Shown: piece after piece, positions 44,566 to 55,963 of the stretch
How the letters are laid out: the number at the start of each line of letters is the position of its first letter
Position numbering within the stretch: the stretch's first letter is position 1
Source of the DNA: Euborellia annulipes
Lineage: Eukaryota; Arthropoda; Insecta; Dermaptera; Anisolabididae
Length of the DNA: 64,000 nucleotides
Direction: 5' to 3'
NCBI GenBank assembly: GCA_023213315.1
Contig: JAKCPI010000872.1
Span: 434,001 to 498,000 of the forward strand
Translations under genes and position numbers: made by a program
Notes under the pieces: model-generated
The model's database searches: none
The model's input: the letters and a program-made list of their open reading frames with translations, nothing else
What the model was told of the DNA's origin: nothing

Positions 44566-46881
44566 CCCCCCTTTGGAGAGACAAAAATTCAAAAGTTTTA
44601 TTTAATATTTTAAAACTAAACAAAAAAAATTATAAATTTTTCACGTCTCAGGATAGCTAAAAACGCAAATTTCAATGCCTAATTTTCAAAAATTTTTCCA
44701 TACCTTCTAGGGTGTTAGCCTTGTATTCCAAGGGTCGCGGGTTCGGTTCCCAGACAGTTTTTAATGAATATTATGATGTTATATGGCTTTAATTTGACTA
44801 CAAAAAAATTAGGATGTCGCCTTTATGGCGACATACGACTGCAAAGGTAAAATATATAATGTCGCCTTTATGACGAGCTAAAAAAAATTTGAGGGACCTT
44901 TAAAAATTAATATTTTAAGTTGAAAATTTGAGAAACTATTTTTTTTCGACTATAAAATTCGACCATAACGAGAAAAAAAATTAAAAAAAAGAAAAAAAAA
45001 AAACTCGATTTTTGACGAATTTGGAAATTTTTTTAAATTTTGATCGACTCTTAAAAAATTTTTTTGAGTTCATCTTTGGAGAGGTCTCTTAAAACATGAT
45101 ATACTAAAATATTGTCATACGAGATTGAAAAAAAAATTAGTCGGTTTTTTGCGCCATCCTATTCTTCACCTTCCCTACATCATAAATTTTAGGCCATTGG
45201 CTACCAATCCAGGTGAAATAAATATATAGAATAGGTCTAAATAGCATTCGCTGCCGAAAAAGAGCTTAAATGAATAACAAAAAAAAAGAAAATTTGGACC
45301 CCCCACCCTTGACAAAATCCTGGGACCGCCACTGAAACAAAATAAAATAGGAAATTGAAAAATCTTTAAAAATTTAAATTCAATACGTAGGCCTAACTTT
45401 TCAAATTTATTAATTGAAGTTAAATAGTCAGGAATTTGAAATTTATTGTCTTCTGACTATATAAGTACACAAATACAATAATAAATTCTTTTTTTTTTTG
45501 GTTTATTGACTTGTTATTTGAAATCAGAAGAAGACGACATGACTTTTGACATGCACTGTAAACGACCAACCAGATACGTATTTTTCCGATATCTATTTTT
45601 TATATGATCGGAATACTTTATCATATATGAATGATAAAACAAAAAACATTTCAAATGGATGTATACTAAATCTAAGCGAAATAAAATAAAAAAAAAAAAA
45701 AGAGAAACAAGTTTTGCACATGTGAATTTATTTTTGAGTTTCTCTGTCTGATGTTACATTTGAACTGAGTGTGCGAATATTAGACTAAAGAGCATTAGGC
45801 CAAATGCTCACTCAACATTACTCTTTAATAATGCACTCGCTAAACATTGACATTCACTAGCACTAGCACTCCTACTGACCATCTTTAATAAAAAGCTTGG
45901 AGAGGAATGGACAAAGCTACTCTCTCTCTCTCTGGGATAAAATTCTGTTTGCAACACGCCGTTCTATTCATTAGTATTACCATCTTAAAATATTTCATTG
46001 AATTATTTTGAAAAAAAAAAATTAATAAAAACAAACAATTGAGAATCATTAAAAATTACTAAAATAAGTAATTAGATCAATATATCAAATAAGGGTCTAT
46101 GGAGAAAATTCATATAATTAATATTTAATATTAAATCAAAGAGGCGAAAAATTTAGATACCGTCGGGAGTTGAACATCATTTTGCTTCTCGGACTGTCCT
46201 AGTTCCCTACAGCACAGCACTCGCTATTTGAATTTAATAGATTGCAAATTTTAGTGATCCGTAGAAACGTCTCACAGTGGTCCGGATCGCTGAATATTTA
46301 GCTAACTCAAAGCCGTGATTTTTTTTCAAAATAGTGTAGCCATTTCACAGTTATAGGCGCACAAAGTTGGCCAAATTACGGAGAGATTTTTAACCATTTT
46401 TTAGAATAAATTCAAGAATTTTATTATGGGAAATAATGGACCAATTTAATTAAAATTTTATTTCTTAATTCATCAATATCTCTAGTTTAAAGACAAATTT
46501 TTTTTTCTTTTAGTTTATATATATTTTTATATTGTTTTAACACCAAAAATAAAATGTAAATGTAAAAATGCATCTGAAAAATATAAATATTAGTCCATAT
46601 CTATTTTTTCCTAAAAGGTGTTAAAGATTTGAATGCACCTGGTGATAGCTAAAGAGCCAAGGAAAATGCCCTAATAGACAACTTTTGTATATGTTTGCCT
46701 ATTTGGAAAGTACAAGCCTTTAAAGCAGTCGCGCGCGGATTTTGAATAGACTTGAAAAAATTCATTAATATGTTGAATTATTTTAATTTTATCTAACTAA
46801 AAGCAAATATATGATGAAATATATTTTTTAATATCAATTATATTAATTTTATTATATATATATTATTATATCTCTATATAT
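44566..46881. other. AT-rich DNA with a tRNA-like fragment
   Basis: 44712-44755 includes GGGTTCGGTTCC, a good B box, but no paired arms; probably a SINE remnant. A truncated MITE end GGACCGCCACTG lies at about 45325-45336. (TC)n at about 45921-45940. No gene. Confidence 0.4.
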
Positions 46882-47900
46882 GAACCCTGTTATTCAATGG
46901 TGTGTCAAAGACCAAAAAATTCAAAATTGAGTTAAGCACGAAATATTGTTTCAAATGCTTTAATTAATAGTATTTTTTATGAAATATGTCCTAAAAAAAT
47001 TTATTTTTAATGTAAAAGCATAAAATTATTTTTGCAATATTTCAATGCAGGATTTTACATTTTTCAATAATGATTTATGTACTTAACATGTTGTTTCGTA
47101 ATACTTAATTTGAAAAGAACAATTTTTCATTTATGCGTCAAGTGCAAGACATCGTAAACAACTATACGCTTGAGATATATTGTTGCGTTTATGCCCTAAG
47201 TATTTTCAATTTTGAACACCGGCATCGCTATTGTTTAGAGTTGTTTCTCTGAATTCGTAGACGTCAAAATTTAATTTTTTGATATTATTCCTGATAATGA
47301 AAATGAAGATGAGGATGAGGATCAGTGCGATTTCGAAAAGACAACAAAATAAATAATATTAGGTTAGGTTAGGTTGAAGTGGTCGTAATATTAAGTCTTA
47401 TTTCATTATTATAACTTTGATTTACTGTTTCCAAGCTATTTATTCAGAAATTAATTGATGAGAAAATTTTGATATCACTTTGTATTTAATTTTAAAATAT
47501 TAATACTATTTAAAATTGATGAATGTGATTTTGATAAAAAGTTTCTATGCTACTAGTATTAAATATAAAGAGACTTTGAAGCATTTTTGCAAATATAATT
47601 GGACTTAGAGAATTTTTCAATCATGGGTCAAGGGACTTTGAAGCATTTTTTTACAAATATATATCGCACATAGAGAATTTTGTAAAAATAATTTTTTATA
47701 TTTTATTTTTTTTCTCTAAATTAGTCATATTTTTAGAGATAATTTATGAATATCTGTCATAATTACAGTATTTACTTGCACAATTGACAAAAAAAATGAT
47801 ATATAATCTAATAAAAACAATTTAAATCAGAAAAACTTTAATGTTGATTTTCTCAAAACTCGATATTTGGTCTTTGACACACCATTGAATAACAGGGTTC
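46882..47900. mobile_element. 1-kb TIR element with 32-bp terminal repeats
   Basis: GAACCCTGTTATTCAATGG at 46882 and its complement ending 47900 belong to ~32-bp perfect TIRs within TATATA context, which hides any duplication. A short acidic frame (PDNENEDEDEDQCDFEKTTK, stop at about 47352) could be the tail of a lost transposase. Three tandem TTAGG units follow at about 47362. Confidence 0.65.
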
Positions 47901-49537
47901 ATATATAAAGAGACTTGTGACTAACTTACTTACTAAGTGATGACAACGCCCAGCCTAAACTATAATACCTATAAAGTTGAAATTTGGCAAGTAGATTACT
48001 TTTATTGTGTAGGCGTCATTTAAGAAGCGAATTATCGAAATTCCGATTTTAAGACCCCCAAATCGACATTTTTGGGTAAAAATTTTGATTTTACTATTTC
48101 TTTAATAACTCTTAAACGAGATGAGATATCAATTTGCTCTCTTCGCTAAAACCTTCCTTAGAAGAATATCTAAATTCGTTGTTTCAGGGTTTTTTGAAAT
48201 TCGGCCCTAAAGTACCCCAAATCTCTATTTTTGTGAAAAATTCGGATTTTTCAACTTTTAACTGAAATGAGATATCAATATGCTTTCTACGCTAAAGCTC
48301 CCCCCCCCCTACCTCCCCCCCATCTCATAAAATTAATTTTGGGGTTGTTTTTTGAAATTCGGTCGCTAAGTACCACAATTCATCATTTTTGTAAAAATCC
48401 CACCCGCCAAAACAAATTCAAACCCCTAATTTATTTAATATTATTACAATTTATATAATTTTATTACACATAATCTATTTGTGAGATTTAATAATTTTTT
48501 TTTGAAGAAATTTAAATTTTATAAAATTTTAGAATAATACTATTATATTTCCTTTTAACATCTTTTCAACCATACGCTCTCAACATAGGCGATAACGCCC
48601 CCTCTCCTGAGGGCGTTTCAGACTTTCAGAGGGCCGTACATGACCAAGAGAAAATTATGTGGCATTGAGATGGTGCAGAAATCGCATGGGCAGATAAAAA
48701 AAAATACTCGCTAATCACGTACTAAAGTAAATTAAAAATTAATATCGTGTAATTTTTGTTATTACAGGTATTGCATTCATTTTTATCACGTGGATTTATA
48801 TAGTATAGTAGAAATGTTGATAACTTAAAAGATAAATTGGCTTCAAGTTACTGATCGCGGCGACTTTTCGTTGTATTTTACTCAAATAGAACCTGATATT
48901 ATCAAACTCCTTAAAATCGAAAAAATTCCTTTAATTTTCTCATTAGTTATGTCATAAATTTATGTCTTTTGAAGATTACTAAAACTATAGGAGACTCATG
49001 TCTAATCGGATCAACTGCGGGTTACGAATCTAGAGTTGCCCACCCAATTCAGATCCCACTTGCCGTGAAAATTTTCAAACATTGCCAATCTCTCCTCTCT
49101 CTTTCTGTAATTGAAGTAAATCTTCGTTTACAGATGTGAAAATAAAAAATTAAAAAAATTTAAAAAAAGGGACAGTCAGCAAAATAAGTTTGAGAAACTA
49201 TGTTTTAAACGATAATAGATATCAATTTAAATAATACATCAACATGATTTTTTCGATTTAAGTTTCTTGAATAAATATCTTTCAAGGGATGTAAAGTTAT
49301 TTAGTGCCCTCGGGCCTTAGGATTTAAATTAAATAAAAAAGAAAAAATATCCTGAAACAAAAAATCTGGTGTAACCGGTTTTAGTTTTAACCTGTGGTTT
49401 TAACCGAACCACCCTCCCTTCCCCATTTTTAGGAAATTTAGGATTTTTCAATTTACCTAAATCTCAACTTTTTTTTTTATTAATTCCAAAAAAGTTATAA
49501 TTTGTCTGATACATTACATTTATCGCCTTGGCAAAAA
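47901..49537. other. AT-rich DNA, no gene
   Basis: C-rich tract at 48300-48320 and a hAT-like fragment near 48590-48625. A D-type remnant AATCTGGTGTAACCGG lies at about 49363. Confidence 0.35.

Positions 49538-49576
<39 letters not shown>
49538..49576 (+). repeat. 39-base uninterrupted G run
   Basis: A pure poly-G run preceded by GCAAAAA and followed by TAGCAAAAAA. It is far longer than any other G or C run here. Confidence 0.95.
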
Positions 49577-49577
<1 letters not shown>

Positions 49578-49820
49578 AGCAAAAAAGCATCGTAAATTTC
49601 ATTAGGCCATCGCTATGTCCTATTGAAATTTATGCATATAACAAATATATACCAAACATGAGATGCTCAGGCATTCAAGTGAATTCAACACACAAGTGTG
49701 GTATATTTAAATAATATTTGTTCTATGAGAAAAGAGACGTCTATATATTTACATTTACATTTTCTTCTAATTCTTAACAAATAATTTAGGTGCTTATTTT
49801 CGAAATTAATGCATCATATA

Positions 49821-49862
49821 GCATCCTGAAGATGACGAATAATGTTTCCGAAACACTGTATA
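49821..49862 (+). ncRNA. Degenerate hammerhead-like motif
   Basis: CTGAAGA, a spacer with TGACGAATAATGTTTCC, GAAA and CACTGTAT. Core order is right but stems are weak. Confidence 0.2.
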
Positions 49863-50172
49863 TTTATTTGATTGTATTTATTAGATCATATTTTTATTTT
49901 ATTGTATTGTTGGTTTGTGAAATAAACCTCGGTGTCATGTCAAAAACATGTCATTTTTTAAAACAAAATATTTGTTAAAAAAAATTCGCTTTAAAAAAAT
50001 ATTTTTTTTTTTATCGTTATAATAAAAATATAATAGATTTATCTTAAAAGACATAACCAAAAATATATGTATACAAAATTTCATCAAAAAACACTCCTTA
50101 TTAAAAATGATAGTGATTAACAAAAGAAAAATAATTAGCATGAAAAAGAGTTTTTTATTTTTTATGGCTTTT

Positions 50173-50222
50173 ATGGCTAAGAGAAAGTTGTGTGCTGTGC
50201 GCCAGTCACACCAGATTTTTAT
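50173..50222 (-). mobile_element. D-family half-hairpin fragment
   Basis: TAAGAGAAAGTTGTG...GCCAGTCACACCAGAT, one arm only. Confidence 0.7.
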
Positions 50223-50355
50223 TATTTCAATTAAATAAAAGTTATAATTAGAGCCCGGATTTTTATGCAGCAAAAACCGCTAAATATGCCATATAATATG
50301 CAGTAAAAGTATTAAAATATGCAGCCAAATATGCAATATATTTATGGCAAAAATA

Positions 50356-50616
50356 CAGTGGCGGATTCAGAGAAGTTTCTCGGAGGGGGTAATCTGGTGT
50401 GACTGTTCGCACAGCACACAATTTTTTCTTATTATCGGTAATTTAAATGTGAATTCTGTAGTTGTTTACCAGAATATATATACAAATCAAATTTTTAAGT
50501 ATTAATTTTGAAAATTTTATAATAAAAACACAATTTTTTTTTCAAAAAAAATATTTTTCTCAAATCTCAGGGGGGTAATTACCCCCTTTACCAACCCCCC
50601 CTTGTATCCGCCCTTA
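50356..50616. mobile_element. GGCGGATCC-family MITE, perfect TSD
   Basis: Starts CAGTGGCGGATTCAG and ends TGTATCCGCCCTTA. CAAAAATA flanks both sides (50348-50355, 50617-50624). It carries the D-type half-hairpin at about 50392 (ATCTGGTGTGACTG). Confidence 0.9.
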
Positions 50617-50935
50617 CAAAAATATTAAGTAAATGACTTCCAATTAAAGGTAAATCATGATTTCAACTGATGTAAAACTAATGGTGTTTTATTTTTGGAA
50701 GGAAATGATAAAAAAAAAAAATTGGTCTAGCAATAAAAACTAAATTTAATTAAAAAAAAAAAAAAAAAACAGGGAGCAATCTATTGCGAAATTTTTGAAG
50801 CAAACGAGGACCTCTGTTTTGGCATTTTTTTTCTTTAATTAATTTGACTTCGAACTATGAAACACAACTGACTTGATATTCATCCAACGAAAATTCTAGC
50901 AAAACTAAATTTATTTCTTAAAAGTGGATATAAAG

Positions 50936-51267
50936 CAGTGGTTCCCAACCGGTGTGCCCCGGCACCTAAGGGGTGACGCGAGATATTTAAAAAAATAAAA
51001 TAAAGAGGCGAAAAAATAAAGTTTTGCTAAAAAAAAGGTCAAATGATTAAAATGGAAGCGGCAAAATTTTCCGTAGATCGGAAAAAATTAAGCTTTGCCA
51101 AAAAAAAAAGGTCAAATGATTTTCACGCAAGGGAAAAAAAAATTTGCCCCAGGGTGGAAAAAAATTTGGATTTGATAGGAAAAAAAAGGAAGGGTGTCGC
51201 TAGTGTGTAATATTATTCCCAACGCACCTTTGGGGTGCAGTGGACTTCAAAAGGTTGGGAAACGCTG
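50936..51267. mobile_element. hAT-like MITE with CAGTGGTTCCCAACC ends, perfect TSD
   Basis: Ends CAGTGGTTCCCAACC and GGTTGGGAAACGCTG. ATATAAAG flanks both sides (50928-50935, 51268-51275). These ends are widespread in animal hAT elements. The interior has repeated GAAAAAAT and GCAAAATTT blocks. Confidence 0.93.
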
Positions 51268-51587
51268 ATATAAAGTATAAAAAATTATTTATTTTTTACA
51301 ATGTAGTAAAAGGCTTAAATTTTTTTTTTTCGTTTAATTTTTTTTTTTTTGTTTAAAAAAAAAAATTAAAAAATTAAAATAAAATGAAACTTTCACTGAA
51401 AAAAATTTAAAATATCCAAAAAGTTTTAAATATGCAACTTTATGCAATAATGACCAAATATGCAAAAATATGCAATATAGAATTTGAACCCTAGCTCCAA
51501 GGGGGCATGATTCGGATAGAAAATTGGTTTTCAGTGACGTACCTATTAGCAAATAGAATATGCAATTGCATAGGAATCCGGGCTCTA

Positions 51588-52074
51588 GTTATAATATATA
51601 TTTAAAAAAATAAATAGCATCATGACGGAAAAGCGTATTGATAAAATAATCTAACTGGTCGTGAACTGTTTGAGATTATACTAAACGATGTGAACTAGGT
51701 CTTGAACACCTTATTTAAACGTTTGGACCAACATTTTACATAGTTTTATATACCCAACAATTTTTGATGATTGATCCGCCATATATGATCCGCTACTGCA
51801 ATTTATTAAATTATACAAATATTATAAAATTTGTAATCAGCCACATCGAAAACGCTTATATACCAATTTTCAATCAAATCTAAAACTTTTTTCTATTTTT
51901 GGCCAACTTTTTTTTCATTCTAGACCACTGTGCATTGTGCGTCTCTCACATAGAGATATAAATTTCTCCCCAACGACTGCTACCTACATAGGCAAATTTA
52001 GAAATCCTTTCAAAAGTTCAATTAATAAGAAATTATATAAATATGTTATTTTACATATTAATTTATAAATATAG
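51588..52074. other. AT-rich DNA, no recognised feature
   Basis: No repeat copy or coding signature was seen. Confidence 0.35.
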
Positions 52075-52077
52075 GGT

Positions 52078-52486
52078 GTTTCAGGAGGAATGGTAAATTT
52101 TTTAGGGGGTGGTAGTATCGACGAATTGCAATAAAAAATTCCATTTAACTTGTCTCCAATTTTTAATGAGTCCAGAGATACAGTGGTTGGTATTACACGG
52201 TTTGCTATGAGAATTTAACGATTGTCAACAGTTTTGTTTTGTTGTTGAAGTTGAATGCTGTGAATTGACATTGTGATTTGTTAGCCAAGTGTACTGTACT
52301 CTGTCGTTTAAACATGACGCACGTATTTACACATGCTGACTATGCCGAAATGCTATGTGTAAATACGTACGGCATGTTTAAACGAAACAGTACAGTACAC
52401 TTGGCTAACAAATCACAATGTCAATTGAAAGCATTCAATGTCAACAACAAAACATAACTGTTGACAATCGTTAAATTCTCATTAGG
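52078..52486. mobile_element. Palindromic remnant of a DUF4817-type transposon
   Basis: Begins GGGTGTTTCAGGAGGAATGG. 52209-52345 and about 52350-52483 are inverted arms of ~135 bp. The centre, on the plus strand from about 52313, reads MTHVFTHADYAEMLCVNTYG. This matches the start of the DUF4817 helix-turn-helix (start M, then F-T-x-x-x-Y-A-D/E-M) found in arthropod transposon-encoded proteins. After ~20 codons the frame enters the inverted arm, so the protein is replaced by its own upstream DNA in reverse. Confidence 0.6.
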
Positions 52487-52606
52487 GTTTGGATCTCGGT
52501 GGAAGCCGAAACCGGTAAGCCGGTTTTTTGGCTAATTTTCAAAAACCGAGAAACCGAGTTTTTCCCGAAAAACCGAATTCGGTTTTTTTTTAATTTTTTC
52601 TTCTTG

Positions 52607-54322
52607 TTAGATTTTTATTCATATTATAGTGCGAACACATATACGTATATACAAAAAGATACACTTGTCATATTACATTTCTCCTTTTTTTTTTTTTTTT
52701 TTTTTTTCATTTTCTTGTACATACATTCATTGGTTTAGAGCAAATGCTCTTAGTTTAAATGCCCCCGACATGAAAAAGAAAAGGGATTTTATATCCCCCT
52801 CTGAAAGAGAGAGAATTACAGATGCGAGTTCCTCCCCGGCGTTCAAATTTTTCACCCTTTCCAGATAGGAAACCCGCATCGGTTCGTAAAGGGGACACTC
52901 CACTATAATGTGAAATAATGTTTCTGCCTCCCTTATATTACACATTCCGCATGTCTCCTCTTGATTGACCTTATATGTTTTTCCGTTGAAGATTAATTTT
53001 AGGAACCTCTTTCCAGACAACCTTATCTGGGCACAGAATCTTTTAAGAGAAAAACCTATTTTCCACAAAAAATAGGTCTGAGGCCCACCCGAATGAAACA
53101 AATAGGCTGTCTTTAGGAAGGGGCCGTATGTAGACCGTCCCACAAAATCCAAATCGGCCGACATGAGCGATCCCTCATATGCCTTCAGTGGCGCTCCCAG
53201 AGCAGCAGCCACTGAGTCCACACATCTTAAATTCACATCTATCCCGGCCGAAGATGTCAAATTTTGTAGTTGGATCACCCAATTGAAGCGTACATTTCCA
53301 GCTGTTTCCAACTCCATCAGCCTGGAAAGACATATTTTCGGATATCTCTGGTCATCCATCATAAGCATCTTCCGAAGCCACCTCAAAGTCATCTTCAGAA
53401 CCTGGAGTGAAAGCTTGACCAGACCCACCTCGAGCCTCACCGCCGCATCAGGGGTAGTAATCGGAAGGCATAAGAGTCTCTTAAAAAAGTTGGTCTGCAC
53501 CCTCTCGATGGTATCCAGATAACGTAAACTCCACACCGGTGCACCATACAACAAAACGCTGGTCACCATGGCGTTAAACAATCTCTCCACAGTATCCCAA
53601 CTGGAACATCTCGAACGGAAGAGTATCCCTAGGACCGTCGAAGAAGCTAGGAAAGCCTTGCTCATCGCACTCCTTGTCGCCAGCAGCGAAACACCGGAAC
53701 TCGAAAATGATGTGCCAAGATAGACACATTCCGGGGTACACTCAATGATAGAGTCTTCACACTTGAAATGCTTAGTTCCCGAGAAGCGCCCCTTGTGAAA
53801 GATCGTTATTTTTGTCTTCCTTGCATTTATCCTGAGACCATTCTCTCTGCAATACTCGGCGAGAACCGCTAACTTTTTGCTTACTTCAGAAGGTGTATCA
53901 GAGAAGAGTACGAGGTCATCGGCGTAAAGTAGATGAAGAATGTCAAGAGACGGAGTAACAAACTCCAGAACATCCATGACTCCTGAAATATTCCTCCATG
54001 TCTGCAATATATAATGAATATAAAATAGGGCTCAAACATTCACCCTGGAGGACACCTTGGGTAACCTGCACAGCCGACGATTTTCTTGCACCCGATTTCA
54101 CTCGTACATTTGCCTTATCATAAAGATTTTTTATTATTCTGATAAACTTGGCGCTTATTCCTTTAGTAAATAATTTATACCATAGTTTATTATGGGGAAC
54201 GGTATCAAACGCTCTCTCGAAGTCAACAAAGATAGCGTAGAGTCTACCTTTAGGTCTCTGAAGTCGAATCTGGATAAGTGCATTCAGCGTAAAGAGATTG
54301 TCCAAGCAGCCTCTGCCTCTCC
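52607..54322 (-). mobile_element. 5'-truncated non-LTR retrotransposon with 16-bp TSD
   Basis: TAATTTTTTCTTCTTG lies at both borders (52591-52606 and 54323-54338), a perfect 16-bp duplication. Between them, on the minus strand, are a reverse-transcriptase region and a 3' UTR with a long A run (about 52684-52707) ending AATAAAAATCTAA. Loss of the 5' part is typical of abortive target-primed reverse transcription. The site is next to hAT-like ends (TAGGGTTTGGATCTCGG at 52483). Confidence 0.9.
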
Positions 54323-54330
54323 TAATTTTT
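52727..54330 (-). pseudogene. Non-LTR reverse transcriptase with C-terminal zinc knuckle, one frameshift
   Basis: The 5' part (54305-53943) has RT block A FVDFERAFDTVPHNKLW and block B GVLQGECLSPILYSLYI. The other frame (54007-52727) continues with LLYADDLVLFSD (catalytic YADD intact), GLRINARKTKITIF, YGAPVWSLRYLDTIERVQ and a C-terminal CGMCNIREAETLFH...C finger of the C-x2-C-x8-H-x4-C kind. The frames join near 53990 (YFRSHG to GVMDVLEF), so one indel separates blocks B and C. The 5' frame begins inside the TSD, upstream of RRGRGCLDNLFTLNALIQ. Endonuclease and N-terminal RT are missing. The GC content is higher than the flanks. Clade uncertain (jockey/I-like group). Relatively young but inactive. 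Confidence 0.9.
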
Positions 54331-54338
54331 TCTTCTTG

Positions 54339-54901
54339 TATTCAAATTATAAATTAGCCAGTGACCCATGGCTCAGAGAGAAGACATTAGCTTCTAGTGG
54401 CTTGGGGGTTTGAATTAATTAATATTAATTTATTAATTATAAATAAGCTAGTACTCAAATAGGCTTGAGCAATTGATTCTTGCAAGACAAATCAGTGAAG
54501 TATTTATTGCCTGTACAACTTACCGTAGTTGTTAATTAAAAATATTTAACTACAAAGCATGTACTAGGATATGTTTAATTCTAAAACTGATCGGGAACAA
54601 TTAATCAATTAATCAATTAATGTGATTAGAATCTGAAACTTATGAAATGAAAATCCAATAAGTATTTGAAAATTATGCATTAATTTTTAATTATATTCGT
54701 AATACCATTAAATGTTTTGTAGAATTAAAAAAAAAAAATTAAAAAAAAATTGTTAATAATGGAAATACCTGGTAAGTCTAGTAGTGGTAAATATTTTTTA
54801 TTTTACTTGCTCCAGAGAGCTAAATATGTTTCTACGCCAATGAGACTGGCTTACAGGAGAAGGGCTTCTCATTAGTGGTCAAAATAAATGAAATTGTTTA
54901 T
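54339..54901. other. AT-rich DNA with a small R1-related fragment
   Basis: About 54360-54415 (GTGACCCATGGCTCAGAGAG, TTAGCTTCTAGTGG) resembles the R1 loop at 29785-29845. Otherwise nothing was recognised. Confidence 0.4.
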
Positions 54902-54909
54902 CTCTAGAC

Positions 54910-55219
54910 CAGCGGTGTAGTGGCAAAATTTTCAGTGAGGGAACGCTAAATACATGAATTACCAAGGGAGGAGGCCGGGGGGAACCGGGAGCCCTCCCCC
55001 GGAAAATTTTAGAAAAATTAATAGTGAAATGGTGCAATTCTAGACTATGAACTACTCAAATCTTAAATTATTACCTTAATTTTAAAAAAAAGTTTGTAAA
55101 GTATTATTTTATTTACTTGCGTAAATAATTTTAATTTTATTTGTTATTATTTTTTTTTTTATGAGTGAAACCAGTATGGGAACGCCGTTCCCACGCGTTC
55201 CCGCACCACTACACCCCTG
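54910..55219. mobile_element. hAT-like MITE
   Basis: Ends CAGCGGTGTAGTGG and CCACTACACCCCTG. Flanks CTCTAGAC (54902-54909) and TTCTAGAC (55220-55227) match at 7 of 8. Confidence 0.85.
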
Positions 55220-55493
55220 TTCTAGACTAAAAATTACATATTTGTTTAAAATATCAGAATTATATTTTAAATGGTCAATATAGTCTATATTTTAGGGCCA
55301 ATATAAAAAGAATTAATGAACATATTATTATTTAAAAATATATTCAAAAAAAGTCTTGTTTAATTACACAACATTTATAATTAAAATATTGAAAATAAAT
55401 AAACATCTATTGCAAAATGAATTGATACTTGGACACGTATAGTTATAAGTAAAACCAAAAATATACATTTTTCACTCATTTAATTATGGTCAT

Positions 55494-55955
55494 TAGGGTA
55501 GCCTTTTGAAATGATTTTTTAAATTTCCTTATTTTACGCTGCTCAAAAGTTTCCTTTTCCAAAAAATAATAAGATGTGCAAAGTTTGCCATCGATCCGAA
55601 AATTCTTTCCAGGGGCTCAAAGCCCTTGAAGTTGACAAAAAATCAATTTTTTGCTAAGATTTTCGATATTTTCTATTATAATATCCTAACGAAAAATCAA
55701 ATAAAATTTTCAATGGTACCACCAGAAAGGAAATTTAATTTTTCAAAATTTTGCAAATCCTATCTTTTTGCCTAGAAATTAGACAACATTGGGTTTTTAA
55801 ACTTCAAGGGCTTTGAGCCTCAGGAAAGAATTTTCGGATCGATGACACACTTTGCACATCTTATTTTTTTTTTGTAAAAGGAAACTTTTGAGCAGCGTAA
55901 ACAAAAGAATTTCTAAAAAAAAAATCTTTGCAGTTATAACCAAAAGGCCACCCTA
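55494..55955. mobile_element. Palindromic hAT-like element, perfect TSD
   Basis: Ends TAGGGTAGCCTTTTG and AAAAGGCCACCCTA. ATGGTCAT flanks both sides (55486-55493, 55956-55963). The arms (~190 bp each: GCTGCTCAAAAGTTTCC, GATCCGAAAATTCTTTCC, AAGGGCTTTGAGCC) make almost the whole element a hairpin. Confidence 0.9.
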
Positions 55956-55963
55956 ATGGTCAT

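Larger units (their letters stand above)
50249..51587. mobile_element. TAGAGCCCGG-family element, perfect TSD, with two nested MITEs
   Basis: Ends TAGAGCCCGGATT and AATCCGGGCTCTA. GTTATAAT flanks both sides (50241-50248, 51588-51595). ATATGCA-rich subterminal repeats resemble the AGGCACT repeats of the 37572 family. It contains 50356-50616 and 50936-51267. Confidence 0.9.

Noticed and set aside
44712..44755. tRNA gene (B box GGGTTCGGTTCC)
   Set aside because: No acceptor or D arm pairs with it; it is more likely a SINE remnant.
47360..47378. Telomeric (TTAGG)n array
   Set aside because: Only three units within a transposon-like element; not an array.
53163..53522. 119-codon plus-strand ORF
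   Set aside because: It is the antisense shadow of the LINE reverse transcriptase.
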